From: Baaleninema simplex PCC 7105
GTDB taxonomy: Bacteria > Cyanobacteriota > Cyanobacteriia > Cyanobacteriales > Geitlerinemataceae
DNA: 64,000 nucleotides
Direction: 5' to 3'
NCBI RefSeq assembly: GCF_000332355.1
Contig: NZ_KB235959.1
Span: 30,418 to 94,417, forward strand
Of this stretch, positions 45,545 through 55,493 are shown piece by piece (within the stretch, counting starts at the first letter, position 1; every line of letters begins with the position of its first letter). The notes under the pieces are model-generated. The model had not been told where the DNA came from and ran no database searches. It was given only the letters and a program-made list of their open reading frames with translations. Position numbers and translations under genes: made by a program.

Positions 45545-46525
45545 TCAAAACCAAACTTTTTGATTTAAAAGTGACTTCCACGCCGAAACCACACTGTCAG
45601 CTTCTCGCTGAAGTGAATAGGTTTTCGCAATTTCCAAACTGCGATCGCACAATTTTTGTAAATCTCGAGAATCTTCCGAAAAACTCGCCCCCCAAGCTTC
45701 GATGCGATCGACAATCCCCTTCAAATCTCCCGGTGGAAGTTGCACCTCTGGCGGTAAATACTCCGTCATCGGTTCGACGCCATACGCCACCACGAGACAG
45801 CCACTCGCCATCGCCTCTAACGGTAAAATTCCAAAGCCTTCCTGTAAACTCAAAGATACGAAAATCGCCGACTCTCGTAAAATCTTTGCCACATCTATCT
45901 CGGATTTTTCCTCAATCCAAACCCAATCCCAATTTTGAAGCGAATTCAACCCTTGTAGACTGCGCGATCGCAGCATTTGATACGCTGACAAAATCTCGGG
46001 ATCGTTCTTATGGGGATTCGCTGCAATTTGTTTGCGTTTTTGCGAGAGTTTAGAAAATTGAAAAGTATCGCGATCGATTCCACAGTAAACGCGAAATATC
46101 GGAAGGTTCGGATAACTCAACCTCAAGATTTCTCGATTGTGCGACGAGACGGCGATCGCACCGATGACACTCTCATCCAAATAGGGAATTCGAGCCGTTT
46201 TAGAACGAGATAAAACCCGAAACCCGTGGAAAATATTTTGATTGAAAATAACCTTCTTCCCCGGAAACGATAAAATCTTGTTCCCTAAATCCTCCGGTAA
46301 CACCAAAATATCGCGATCGCCTTGGTAAATCCGTTGAAACTGCGATCGATTCACCACGAGAGTTTCGTTTTTGAACCAGGTTATCCGAAACTTGTCTGTA
46401 AAATGGACGACATAGGCTTCAAAACCTGCCCGATTGAGAATATCGACGTGATGGTATATCTTTTTATTTCCCCCCGTCGGGCGATCGTGACTAAAACAAA
46501 AATAAAAAATTTTCGGTGGCTGCAT
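45545..46525 (-). CDS. Glycosyltransferase, GT4-like
   Basis: The product has 326 residues from ATG 46525 (MQPPKIFYFCFSHDRPTGGN); the longer frame to 46600 overlaps the divergent acyl-CoA dehydrogenase start and is unlikely. The N-terminal acceptor-side Rossmann domain (RPTGGNKKIYHHVDIL) is followed by a C-terminal donor-binding domain with the E-x7-E-type motif LQEGFGILPLEAMASG, typical of GT4 retaining transferases. The sugar donor and acceptor are unknown; cell-surface polysaccharide synthesis is the usual setting. The short spacing from the 46586 gene suggests a shared promoter region. Confidence 0.82.
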   Translation of the reverse strand: MQPPKIFYFCFSHDRPTGGNKKIYHHVDILNRAGFEAYVVHFTDKFRITWFKNETLVVNRSQFQRIYQGDRDILVLPEDLGNKILSFPGKKVIFNQNIFHGFRVLSRSKTARIPYLDESVIGAIAVSSHNREILRLSYPNLPIFRVYCGIDRDTFQFSKLSQKRKQIAANPHKNDPEILSAYQMLRSRSLQGLNSLQNWDWVWIEEKSEIDVAKILRESAIFVSLSLQEGFGILPLEAMASGCLVVAYGVEPMTEYLPPEVQLPPGDLKGIVDRIEAWGASFSEDSRDLQKLCDRSLEIAKTYSLQREADSVVSAWKSLLNQKVWF

Positions 46526-46585
46526 TAAAGCGAACAAGCTACCATAAACGGCAATCTTCAACGTACTGCGATAAATCTTTATAAC

Positions 46586-47641
46586 ATGACCGCCATTCAA
46601 ACCCCCCTCGATCTCGCCGAAACCTATTTACGAGAGAACGTCGCAGCCAACGCCAACGAGATCGATCGCAATCCCGACGCCTTGCGTCACGCCTTACAAG
46701 GCTTAGGCGATCGCTCTTTACTCTCGTTACGTGCAGACAATCCCGAAGCGTTCCGCCGTTTCCAAGAAACCATCACTCGCTATTCCGGGGCGTTGGCATT
46801 TTTACAAACCCAACATCAAAGTGCCGCCGCCATGCTCGCCAAAAGTCGCAACGAGACGCTAAAACAAACCTATCTTCCCAACTTAGCCAGCGGAAAACGC
46901 TTGCTAGGCGTCGGCTTTTCCCAACTGCGTCGTCGCAGAAACCCTCCCCTAACAGCAGTTTCCGTCGAAGGGGGCTATCGTCTCAACGGATTCGTTCCCT
47001 GGGTGACAGGATGGAATTTCTTTGAAGCCTTCGTCGTGGGGGCGATGCTTCCCGATGGAAGTTCCCTATTTGGGATGATGCCCTTAACCAACAGCCAACA
47101 ACCCGACGGTGGGGCGATCGCATTTAGCGAACCGATGGCGATGGCTGCCTTAACTTCCACGAATACCGTCACCGCCAACGTGGAAAACTGGTTTCTCAGC
47201 CAAGACGAGGTTTTGTTCGTCAAACCCCCCAACTGGATGGAGTCCAACAGCAAAACCAACGTACTCCATCATAGCTTCTTCGCCCTCGGATGCGCCCGAG
47301 GTGGTTTAGATGTCCTCGCTGACGTCGCCGCCAAGAAATCCTTACCCTTTATCCGCCAAGCTTGGGAAAACCTCGATCGCGAACTCAGCGACTGTCGCCA
47401 CGCCATCTTCGACGCCGAACTCGAATCCATTAAATCTTACGACGATCGCCTCAAACTGCGAGCCTGGGCGATCGATTTAGCCGTTCGATGTGCCACCGCC
47501 GCCGTTTCCGCCTCCAGCGGGGCATCCAATGCCAGCCACCACCCCGCCCAACGCGTCTATCGCGAAGCCCTTGTTTTCAGTGTTTCCGGGCAAACCCACG
47601 ATGTCATGGCAGCAACACTCGATCGCCTAGTTCGCCATTGA
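46586..47641 (+). CDS. Acyl-CoA dehydrogenase family protein
   Basis: The product has 351 residues. A helical N-terminal domain includes YSGALAFLQTQHQSAAAM. The beta-barrel middle (KRLLGVGFSQLRRRR, GYRLNGFVPWVTGW) fits FAD binding, and the C-terminal helical domain is shorter than usual. The family oxidises acyl-CoA or related substrates using FAD. The usual catalytic Glu region is not clear, so an unusual substrate or a hydroxylase-type role is possible. It precedes a GT39 gene by 39 bp and may share its transcript. Confidence 0.8.
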   Translation: MTAIQTPLDLAETYLRENVAANANEIDRNPDALRHALQGLGDRSLLSLRADNPEAFRRFQETITRYSGALAFLQTQHQSAAAMLAKSRNETLKQTYLPNLASGKRLLGVGFSQLRRRRNPPLTAVSVEGGYRLNGFVPWVTGWNFFEAFVVGAMLPDGSSLFGMMPLTNSQQPDGGAIAFSEPMAMAALTSTNTVTANVENWFLSQDEVLFVKPPNWMESNSKTNVLHHSFFALGCARGGLDVLADVAAKKSLPFIRQAWENLDRELSDCRHAIFDAELESIKSYDDRLKLRAWAIDLAVRCATAAVSASSGASNASHHPAQRVYREALVFSVSGQTHDVMAATLDRLVRH

Positions 47642-47680
47642 TCGTCGATAATCGATCCGTCAGCATACATTGGGGAAAAC

Positions 47681-49546
47681 GTGTTCCGAAAGCAACTGGC
47701 AGCCTGGGGAGACGGCGTTATATTAATTGCAGCCTTGGCAATTCTCGCGATCGGCTTGGGGAGTTACGGACTGTACGAACCCCACGAAGGACATTTTGCC
47801 GGAGTTGCCCGAGAAATGGTGTTACGGGGGGATTGGATTACTCCGACACTCAACGGCTCACCCTATTTAAACAAACCGCCGCTTTTGTATTGGGCGATCG
47901 CAGCCAGTTACAGCCTCTTCGGAATCCACGAATTTGCCGCCAGATTACCGTTAGCGATCGCCGGTTGGTTGGGGGTTGTCGTCGCCTGGAAGTGGGGGCG
48001 AGACTTGGGAACTCCTGCCACGGGGCGGATTGCCGCTTTAATGTTAGCCACCGCCTGCGGTTGGTTTATCTTCGTTCATCAACTGTTAATTGACGTTTTT
48101 CTCGGTTCGCTGCTGTTGGCGTCTTACTATTGTCTCTGGCGACTGACGGGAGAGACGGACTCTCGAAAATACCGCATTGCCTTTTGGCTGTTGCTAGGGG
48201 CGATCGTTTTAACAAAAGGCCCCTCGATGCTGGTGTTTCCTGCCTTAGCTGTTTTGGGTGTCGTCGCCACGCGATCGCCAACTCGCGTATTTTCGGCGTT
48301 AGGCTTGCCTTGGGGCGTCCTCATTTTAATCTTAGTCGTCTTGCCTTGGAGTTTGGCAGTCGAACGGGCAAATCCGGGATTTCTACAATACTTTGCGTTC
48401 AACGAAAACCTGCAACGCCTCGCCGACACTCGCTATCCCCCCGATTACGATGTCTCGAAAGTGGGAGGATTGGAATATATCGGCATGACTTGGGTGTGGG
48501 GGATTCCCTGGGCGTTGACGATTCCCCAAGCGATCGCGATGTTGTGGCAAGAAACGCAACAGGAAAACACCCGAGTTCGGCGATCGCACAGTACCGCACT
48601 AACCATTTTAGCGATGGGTGCCGCCGCGCCCATTGTCTTGTTTTTACCAATTTCGTCGCGATTGGTGTATTACGGCTTACCGAGCGTTCCGCCGTTGATG
48701 TTACTCTGTGCTTTGTGGTGGACGCAGAGTCGTCGTCGGGGCGATTTATGGGGTCAAAAATTTGCTGGAATTTCCTACGCGGCGTTGGGAGGGTTGCTGT
48801 GCGTCGCCGCTGTCGGAATTCCGAAATGGCTGTCTCCGCATTTTCCCGAAATCGTCTCCGAAGCCGTGGTTATCGCCCTGGCGATGGGAAGCGGTTGTCT
48901 TCTCGGCGGTGGGTTGCTGTTAAACCGTCGTCCCTATCGTAGCTTTGTGGCGATCGCCTTGGGAATGGTAATTACCTACGGGGCGGTAACGCAGGGATTC
49001 GTGAAATTCGCCGACGAACGTTCTTCAAAAACCCTCATCGAAACGGCGACGACTCAACTCGATTCGACCACCGTTTGGACGTTTGAAGGGTCTCGAGAAT
49101 TGGGGGCGGCGGGGGCGATGAGTTATTACCGCGATCGCGACGGAATCTCGATTTCCGAACTGTTTCCCGAGGGATTTCAAGAGAGTTTGAATTCCCAAGA
49201 ACTTCCTCTCGGTTGGGTTCGTGGAAAACCGGGTGTAGCCTATCCCATCGTCTTCGTTCTCACCGATGGCGGCGACAATCGCATCCCGCCAGCGTTTCCG
49301 GGGAAACCGCCAGACTATCAGATCGATCGCGCAGCGTTACAGGAACTTTGGAATCGCGATCGCCCCGTGGTGTTCGTCACCGATTTTCTGAGAAATCCCG
49401 ACGACATCACCGATCCGTTAAATCGCAATTTACCCCAAAATGCTGGAGAACCGTTAATGTCTCTCGGACAACGCTATCTTTACGGAAATGCAGCGGCGAG
49501 ACGGATGTGGAATTTGCCCGACACGATGGACTCGGCGCGTCTGTAA
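47681..49546 (+). CDS. ArnT/PMT-like (GT39/GT83) lipid-linked sugar transferase
   Basis: The product has 621 residues with a GTG start. The opening GLYEPHEGHFAGVAREM carries the acidic residue in the first periplasmic loop that is typical of ArnT and PMT enzymes, and LNKPPLLYWAIAASYSLFG follows. About 11-12 membrane helices span residues 10-455, and a periplasmic C-terminal domain (about 455-621) follows. Such enzymes move sugars from polyprenyl phosphate to lipids or proteins on the outer face. The substrate is unknown. Confidence 0.85.
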   Translation: MFRKQLAAWGDGVILIAALAILAIGLGSYGLYEPHEGHFAGVAREMVLRGDWITPTLNGSPYLNKPPLLYWAIAASYSLFGIHEFAARLPLAIAGWLGVVVAWKWGRDLGTPATGRIAALMLATACGWFIFVHQLLIDVFLGSLLLASYYCLWRLTGETDSRKYRIAFWLLLGAIVLTKGPSMLVFPALAVLGVVATRSPTRVFSALGLPWGVLILILVVLPWSLAVERANPGFLQYFAFNENLQRLADTRYPPDYDVSKVGGLEYIGMTWVWGIPWALTIPQAIAMLWQETQQENTRVRRSHSTALTILAMGAAAPIVLFLPISSRLVYYGLPSVPPLMLLCALWWTQSRRRGDLWGQKFAGISYAALGGLLCVAAVGIPKWLSPHFPEIVSEAVVIALAMGSGCLLGGGLLLNRRPYRSFVAIALGMVITYGAVTQGFVKFADERSSKTLIETATTQLDSTTVWTFEGSRELGAAGAMSYYRDRDGISISELFPEGFQESLNSQELPLGWVRGKPGVAYPIVFVLTDGGDNRIPPAFPGKPPDYQIDRAALQELWNRDRPVVFVTDFLRNPDDITDPLNRNLPQNAGEPLMSLGQRYLYGNAAARRMWNLPDTMDSARL

Positions 49547-49650
49547 ATTTACGGAAAAACGACCTGCTAGATATTACGAAACATGACGAATATTACTCTA
49601 TTTTTTGAAGTCGGTTAAAATAGCTCTAAAAAATAGTTTCAAAACGCATC

Positions 49651-51030
49651 ATGGAAGTGTTAACCTCCGAACAAGCGGCTCGCATTCCCGAATTTCAAGA
49701 GAAGTGGAAGAACATTTACTTATCCACCGAACCGCTCGATCGCGATCGAGCGGAAGCTTCGATTAAAGAATTATATCGGTTAATGAAACAGCCCGATCCG
49801 GAAATTGTATTTTGTCAGAGTCCTCGAGAAATTTTAAATTATTTAGAAATTACTTTAAGCACTGAAGGACGATCTGAATCGACCTCACAATCGATCGATT
49901 CAGATCGAAGACCCAATTTTTTAATTTTATTGTTTAAGGCATTAATTGGAGCTTTATATAAAAAAATCCGAACCAAACCAAAACCTATTGAAAAAGTATT
50001 GTTGCAACTGTCTAAAGCAACAGCCAAGTCGTTCGATCGAGCGGTCAAAAAAAGTTTTAAAGAACATCCAGTCACTCTAGAAGAAGCCACAAAGCAAGTT
50101 TTCCTAGGAGATAACTCTCTCTTGGTGAAAACTTTTGAGAGCAAAGCTCAGAAAATTGGACATCCAGAAGACTTCCCAATAGACAATTTTAAAAATCACC
50201 AGCTCGACTATAGCCATCTCCCTAAAAACAGGCTAAATATATATAAATTATTTTGGCTGTGGTCTATTAAGAAAGCGATGAGAGATAAGATTGTATATCA
50301 AGTAATTGGTTTTCAATTCCCTAACATGAGAGATGCAATCTTACAATCGAGTCCCTCACTTCAAGTCATGTTGTCAAAAGCCGATCGTGAGAAGACTGTA
50401 TTTATAGGATGGCAACTCTGTCAGCAAGCGATCTGGCTTGACTTTGCAACTTCCGTATTAAACTATCCCAGCGACGTTAAAAAACAAGCCGCATTACAAA
50501 ATTTTCTCGAACAATGTGGCTGGACAATTACGATCGATCGCACTTGTCTCATTTGCGATCGCCCCACCACCGTTCGCCTCGATGAAGAACAGTTACTTCA
50601 CGGCGACGGCGAACCCGCTTTAGAATTTTCCGACGGATTTAAAGCCTACGCCTTTCATGGAATCGGCTTACCCGAAAAATATGGAAGCGTCCCCATTTCA
50701 CAATGGGAGAGTCAATGGGTTCTCGAAGAAAACAACCGTCAGCTTAAAAAAATTATAACCGGACAAATTGGAGCCGTTCGTCTCGTTCGAGAACTGCCAA
50801 CCGTTGCAATTGAATCTCGAGGAGAGTATAGTTTAGTGCAACTGGAAAATGCCCGATCGACAGACAGCAAAATTCTAAAGCGATCGCACGCCGAAACTGG
50901 CGAAATCTCCGCCGAATTTGTTGAATGGATGACGAAATCGATCGATGCAGCACTTCACCAACTGCACCAACGCGGATTGGCTGACGAATTCCCCTTTCCC
51001 GAAGCGAACTTATCTTCTGAAGAAGAATAA
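49651..51030 (+). CDS. DUF6745-domain protein of unknown function
   Basis: The product has 459 residues. The C-terminal half carries the block ICDRPTTVRLDEEQLLHGDG, EPALEFSDGFKAYAFHGIGL, which I recognise as the DUF6745 pattern (C-D-R-P ... G-x-P-A ... D-G ... H-G). The N-terminal 300 residues are helical, and a stretch near 88-100 (FLILLFKALIGALYKK) may associate with membrane. The gene is AT-rich compared with its neighbours. No biochemical role is known for the family. Confidence 0.7.
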   Translation: MEVLTSEQAARIPEFQEKWKNIYLSTEPLDRDRAEASIKELYRLMKQPDPEIVFCQSPREILNYLEITLSTEGRSESTSQSIDSDRRPNFLILLFKALIGALYKKIRTKPKPIEKVLLQLSKATAKSFDRAVKKSFKEHPVTLEEATKQVFLGDNSLLVKTFESKAQKIGHPEDFPIDNFKNHQLDYSHLPKNRLNIYKLFWLWSIKKAMRDKIVYQVIGFQFPNMRDAILQSSPSLQVMLSKADREKTVFIGWQLCQQAIWLDFATSVLNYPSDVKKQAALQNFLEQCGWTITIDRTCLICDRPTTVRLDEEQLLHGDGEPALEFSDGFKAYAFHGIGLPEKYGSVPISQWESQWVLEENNRQLKKIITGQIGAVRLVRELPTVAIESRGEYSLVQLENARSTDSKILKRSHAETGEISAEFVEWMTKSIDAALHQLHQRGLADEFPFPEANLSSEEE

Positions 51031-51206
51031 AATTAAATACGCTCGAAACTTGGGAAAATCGCAACTCGTTGCTTAATCCGACTGGCTTTCTCAATGAGAT
51101 GTCGGGGATCCGGCTCAAATCTAGGCTCATATTGTGTCTGTTTTGTCAATCCCTAATTTTGAAAAATTTTCTGCACTACCGAGGTCTAAAAACAATAACT
51201 CGTCGC

Positions 51207-52076
51207 TTAATCCGATTGACGTTCCGGTAAAATCACCCCGATCGCATGAGGAATCTCACGCCGAGACTTATCGCTCGATCGCACGAATTCCACCCCGCGA
51301 ACCATTAACTGCGTCGAACCGCCACCATCGAGCATCATCACCGCCGACGCCCCAAACGCCTGTAACACCCGCGACGCCCGCAGTTGAGTCGAACGCGGCG
51401 AAGTCAACACCCACAGCGTTTCGTTCGTTCCATTTCCATCACGATCGCCCACCCCGACAAACGTGCGCCCGACGTTGCGTTTAATCCCCTTATCCGCCCA
51501 CTCGTTCAATCCCACAATCAAATCGGGAACCGGCGAAAACAGCGGATTTTCAGGAAACCCAACCTCTGGAAACGGGAGAATCTGGGCTTCGTCCCCAGAA
51601 ATCGCCAATAGAACCTTTTCCCCCGCATATTCTCCCTCACCCGCATAGCCACCACTGTAAATCGTCCCGTTGGCTTTGACTGGAAACGCCAACTGTAGCG
51701 GAGAGGAGCCAAAAAACTGACCGTTGAAGACCGAAAACGCGCGATCGCCCCAATCTTCGACTAAATTGTGCCAGTGTTGTCGTAGCGGTTGCGCCCGTAC
51801 CCGAACGCTAACCCCCGTATCGTACTGAGGGAAATTGCCGTAATCGTCAGCTTGGCTAGCTTCCCCAGGCGCGATCGCGCGATCGTCGAACAGTTGTAGC
51901 GAGACGCCCGCACTGAGGTCGATTTCCTGAACCACATCCACCCCATTTCCGTACAACCTGACCCCTTCGGGCTGTTGCAACCCCTTAAACTTCAACGGCG
52001 GATCGCTCGAAAGTCCCACAGAAGCCAAGAACAGCGTCGTCGATACCGAGAGCCGCCCCAGAAATACACCTGTCAT
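51207..52076 (-). CDS. Phosphodiester glycosidase family protein (NAGPA-like)
   Basis: The product has 289 residues with an N-terminal hydrophobic signal-like stretch (about 6-24). The family signatures are present: FSVFNGQFFG, then GVGDRDGNGTNETLWVLT, and MMLDGGGSTQLMVRG near the end. The family includes the enzyme that uncovers mannose-6-phosphate in animals and bacterial proteins acting on exopolysaccharide. It is probably exported to the periplasm. The gene is divergent from the VanY-type gene at 52155. Confidence 0.85.
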   Translation of the reverse strand: MTGVFLGRLSVSTTLFLASVGLSSDPPLKFKGLQQPEGVRLYGNGVDVVQEIDLSAGVSLQLFDDRAIAPGEASQADDYGNFPQYDTGVSVRVRAQPLRQHWHNLVEDWGDRAFSVFNGQFFGSSPLQLAFPVKANGTIYSGGYAGEGEYAGEKVLLAISGDEAQILPFPEVGFPENPLFSPVPDLIVGLNEWADKGIKRNVGRTFVGVGDRDGNGTNETLWVLTSPRSTQLRASRVLQAFGASAVMMLDGGGSTQLMVRGVEFVRSSDKSRREIPHAIGVILPERQSD

Positions 52077-52154
52077 TTCACCCTCATTTGCATTACTCTA
52101 GAGTCCAGTTCCCTGACGCGGAACCGAGTCCTTGCTGAATGTAGGAGAGGGGTT

Positions 52155-52988
52155 TTGAAGAAATCAAGTCGGTCTGGCAAATCCCTACAGACGACCTCCA
52201 GGGCAGCGATCGACGATATTCCAGAAGCCTTACGAGACGCCCCGAACCCTGCCACAGCCCCTCCATTAGCAAAAAAAGGAGGCATGGGTTGGGCGATGGG
52301 AAGTCTCATGGCACTATCTGGCGTTGGCGTTCTCACCCTCGGAACAGTACTCTGGTTTGTCTGGCAATCCGAGCGAGCGTTTTTTGCCCGCTCCAACGCC
52401 CAATCCGAAGAAACCGCCGAATCCCAATTCTCAGATACCACCGAACCCACTCCAGAAGACGATAACCTCCTCGGACATCTCCCCTACGAGGAAGCGCCCA
52501 CAGACGACCTCGAACCCATTCTCGCCGACGGGAGCCTCAAACTCCGCCGCGCGGCGGCAGAAGCCTATTTAAACATGGAAGCCGACGCCAGAACCGACGG
52601 CGTGCGTCTCGTACCGATTTCCGCTTTTCGTTCCGTCGAAGACCAACAATACCTCTTTTTCGAGGTGAAAGCCCAACGGGGACAGATCGCCAGCGAACGA
52701 GCTGAAGTGAGCGCCCCCCCCGGCTATAGCGAACACCACACCGGCTATGCGATCGACATCGGCGACGGTGACGTTCCGGCAACCCACGTCTCGCCAGAAT
52801 TCGAGAATACCAAAGCCTTCGAGTGGCTGCAAAACAACGCCGCACATTACAGTTTCGAGTTATCGTTTCCCAAAGATAACCCTCAAAACATCGCTTACGA
52901 ACCCTGGCACTGGCGTTTTGTGGGCGATCGCCACAGCCTCGAAACCTTCTACAAAGCCCACCAACAGCAAGATGAGGGGATGAGGTGA
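52155..52988 (+). CDS. VanY-type D-alanyl-D-alanine carboxypeptidase, membrane-anchored
   Basis: The product has 277 residues from TTG 52155, chosen because AGGAGAGG lies just upstream; the frame further up to 51975 runs through the promoter of the divergent gene. One membrane helix lies at about 38-58 (LMALSGVGVLTLGTVLWF), then a linker, and the peptidase domain (about 100-270). The zinc motif pieces are SEHHTGYAIDIG and EPWHWRFVG, with the conserved SAFRSVEDQQYLF. It trims peptidoglycan stem peptides in the periplasm. Confidence 0.87.
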   Translation: MKKSSRSGKSLQTTSRAAIDDIPEALRDAPNPATAPPLAKKGGMGWAMGSLMALSGVGVLTLGTVLWFVWQSERAFFARSNAQSEETAESQFSDTTEPTPEDDNLLGHLPYEEAPTDDLEPILADGSLKLRRAAAEAYLNMEADARTDGVRLVPISAFRSVEDQQYLFFEVKAQRGQIASERAEVSAPPGYSEHHTGYAIDIGDGDVPATHVSPEFENTKAFEWLQNNAAHYSFELSFPKDNPQNIAYEPWHWRFVGDRHSLETFYKAHQQQDEGMR

Positions 52989-53048
52989 GAAGATGATGAG
53001 TCGATGGTGCGTGACGCACTCTTGTCTGTTCGCTGCTCGCTGTAACAA

Positions 53049-53729
53049 GTGTTTTCTCTCTTAAACTTACTGCAACTGGTCAGTCCGACGCTTCCCCTGG
53101 GAGCGTACAGCTACTCAGAAGGCTTAGAAACCCTCGTCGAAACGCAAACTCTCACTTGCGCTGACGACGTGCGACAATGGCTCGAAACCGAACTGCGTCA
53201 CGGCACGATTCGCATTGAAACCGCCGTCATGGTTCGCGCCTATCGCAGTGTTCGAGAAGAAAGTCTCGCGGATTTAGCCTATTGGAACCGTTGGCTGAGT
53301 GCAACGCGAGAAACCGCCGAATTACAACAGCAAAGCTGGCAAATGGGAAATTCCCTCATGCGACTGTTGTGCGACTTAGACGACCCAAACGCACTAGATT
53401 TCCATCCTTATTCCGTTGCAGTCGATCGCCCCTGCAACCTCGCGATCGCCTACGGTATCGCCGCCGCCGCCTGGGAAATTTCCCTTCACGACGCCGCTTT
53501 AGGATACTTATATAGTTGGGCGACGAACCTCATCGGTGCGGCGGTGAAACTGGTTCCTCTCGGACAAACGGCGGGACAGCAGTTAACTCGCCAACTGCAA
53601 CCGACGCTAACGGAGGAGAGCGATCGCATCCTCGCCCTCGACGACGACGATCTCACCAGTTGTAGCTGGGGACTCACCCTCGCCAGTATGCAACACGAAA
53701 CCCTTTACAGTCGCCTGTTTCGCAGTTAA
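53049..53729 (+). CDS. ureF: Urease accessory protein UreF
   Basis: The product has 226 residues with a GTG start. The conserved opening is SPTLPLGAYSYSEGLE. The helical fold includes ETAELQQQSWQMGNSL and AAWEISLHDAALGYLYSW. UreF joins UreD and UreG in the complex that loads nickel into apo-urease. It is first in the cluster ureF-G-D-A-B-C, 133 bp before ureG. No ureE, the usual nickel chaperone, is present in the window. Confidence 0.93.
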   Translation: MFSLLNLLQLVSPTLPLGAYSYSEGLETLVETQTLTCADDVRQWLETELRHGTIRIETAVMVRAYRSVREESLADLAYWNRWLSATRETAELQQQSWQMGNSLMRLLCDLDDPNALDFHPYSVAVDRPCNLAIAYGIAAAAWEISLHDAALGYLYSWATNLIGAAVKLVPLGQTAGQQLTRQLQPTLTEESDRILALDDDDLTSCSWGLTLASMQHETLYSRLFRS

Positions 53730-53862
53730 ACCCCACAAAATCCATCGAAATTCTGCAAAATTCAATACAATCTCGGATTTCATGAGATTCTAACCTGTGA
53801 AAACGACCTCTTAACTCTTCCTTATTCCCCGTTCCCTATTCCCCCGTTCCCCGTTCCCTCTT

Positions 53863-54462
53863 ATGTCACCTTTTCGCGTTGGAATCGCCGGACCCGTGGG
53901 TTCGGGAAAAACCGCTCTCGTCGAAGCGTTATGCAAGCGGATGCGGGATTCCCTGCAACTGGCGGTTGTCACCAACGATATTTACACCCAGGAAGACGCG
54001 CAATTTCTGGTTAAGGCGGCGGCGTTGACGAGCGATCGCATTCTCGGCGTAGAAACTGGCGGTTGTCCTCACACGGCGATTCGTGAAGATGCGTCGATTA
54101 ATTTAGCGGCGATCGAACAACTCGAACAGCACTTTAAAACCCTCGATCTCGTATTTCTCGAAAGCGGAGGTGACAATCTCGCCGCGACGTTCAGTCCGGA
54201 ATTGGTGGATTTAACGATTTACGTCATCGATGTTTCCGCTGGAGACAAAATCCCCCGCAAAGGCGGCCCGGGAATTACGAAATCCGATTTATTGGTCATT
54301 AATAAAATCGATCTCGCCCCATTTGTCGGTGCAGATTTGTCGGTGATGGAACGAGATGCGAAAAAAATGCGCGGCGATCGCCCGTTTGTCTTTACCAATC
54401 TCAAAACTCAACAGGGACTCGACGACATCGAAGAATTCGTGCGATCGCACATCTTACAGTGA
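53863..54462 (+). CDS. ureG: Urease accessory GTPase UreG
   Basis: The product has 199 residues, the usual length. P-loop [14 protein letters not shown], the Cys-Pro-His nickel motif in [17 protein letters not shown], and the GTPase base motif [11 protein letters not shown] are all present. It binds nickel and GTP and drives insertion of nickel into UreC. It is the second gene of the cluster. Confidence 0.96.
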   Translation: MSPFRVGIAGPVGSGKTALVEALCKRMRDSLQLAVVTNDIYTQEDAQFLVKAAALTSDRILGVETGGCPHTAIREDASINLAAIEQLEQHFKTLDLVFLESGGDNLAATFSPELVDLTIYVIDVSAGDKIPRKGGPGITKSDLLVINKIDLAPFVGADLSVMERDAKKMRGDRPFVFTNLKTQQGLDDIEEFVRSHILQ

Positions 54463-54479
54463 ACAGTGTTTCAGTCATC

Positions 54480-54626
54480 AGTGAAGACAGGGAACAGGGA
54501 ACAGGGAACGGGGAACAGTTAATAGTTTTCCCCCTCTCCCCTTCTCCCCCTCTCCCCTTCTCCCCCTCTCCCCTTCTCCCCTTCTCCCCCTCTCCCCTTC
54601 TCCCCCTCTCCCCTTCTCCCCCTCTC
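54480..54626. repeat. C-rich simple repeat tract splitting the urease cluster
   Basis: GGGAACAGG-type units (54489-54520) are followed by many CCCCTCTCCCCTTCT-type units (about 54528-54626) that end 2 bp before the ureD start codon. The same motif on the other strand lies at 13333-13398. Confidence 0.85.
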
Positions 54627-54628
54627 CT

Positions 54629-55456
54629 ATGAACTCTTGGTATGGAAAAATCAAATTGACTTACGCTAAACGCGATCGCACCACTCGCGTTAAAGACGCC
54701 TACAGTCAAGCCCCGTATAAGGTGCAGCGATCGTTTCACCCGGAGGGAGACACCATCTGTCACAGCGTAATTCTCCACACTGCTGGGGGACTCGTCGGGG
54801 GCGATATTCTCAGTCAAGACGTGCGCCTTCATCCCCACGCGGAAGCCAACTTAACCACTGTCGCCGCCAGCAAAGTCTATCGCAGTAACGGACTCCCGGC
54901 GACGCAAACGGCGAACTTCCAATTAGAAGACAACGCCTATCTAGAATATTTTCCGCGAGAAACGATTCTGTTCGATGGGGCGGTGTTTCGTCAGGAGACT
55001 CGCGTAGAATTGGGGGAAAATGCGGTTTGGCTGGGATGGGAAATCCTGCGGTTTGGGAGAACCGCCAGAGGGGAACGGTTCGAGTCGGGAAGTTGGCGAT
55101 CTCAGACGGAAATTTGGCGCAACGGAACGCCGCTTTGGATCGATCGATCTTGTCTCGAAGGGGGTTCGACGTTACTAGACTCTCCCAACGGCTTAAACGG
55201 GTCTCCCGTCGTGGCGACGTTCGCCATTATCGGAAAACCCGTTTCTGAAGAGATTTTGAAAAAAGGGCGATCGCTCTGGCAAACGCGAGACACTCAGGGA
55301 GATGTAGGGTTAACTCGTCTCGAGAGTGGGTTGGTGTGTCGCTATTGCGGGCGATCGACTCAAGCGGTTCTCGACGGTTTCCTCGAACTTTGGCAACTGT
55401 TTCGAGGGATCGATCGCCAAACTTCCGCTGTCAAATCTCGATTTTGGCAAATTTAA
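54629..55456 (+). CDS. ureD: Urease accessory protein UreD
   Basis: The product has 275 residues. UreD/UreH signatures: HTAGGLVGGD, AASKVYRSNG, and YFPRETILFDGAVF. It is the scaffold that docks on apo-urease and recruits UreF and UreG. The start ATG lies directly after a C-rich tract, so there is no normal Shine-Dalgarno sequence. It is 37 bp before ureA. Confidence 0.93.
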   Translation: MNSWYGKIKLTYAKRDRTTRVKDAYSQAPYKVQRSFHPEGDTICHSVILHTAGGLVGGDILSQDVRLHPHAEANLTTVAASKVYRSNGLPATQTANFQLEDNAYLEYFPRETILFDGAVFRQETRVELGENAVWLGWEILRFGRTARGERFESGSWRSQTEIWRNGTPLWIDRSCLEGGSTLLDSPNGLNGSPVVATFAIIGKPVSEEILKKGRSLWQTRDTQGDVGLTRLESGLVCRYCGRSTQAVLDGFLELWQLFRGIDRQTSAVKSRFWQI

Positions 55457-55493
55457 AATGGGCTACTTTATTATAGCAAATTAGAGGTTTTTT

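Noticed and set aside
54528..54838. Minus-strand 145-residue frame with GEGERGRRGEGEK-type repeats
   Set aside because: It is a translation of the C-rich simple repeat and the antisense of ureD.
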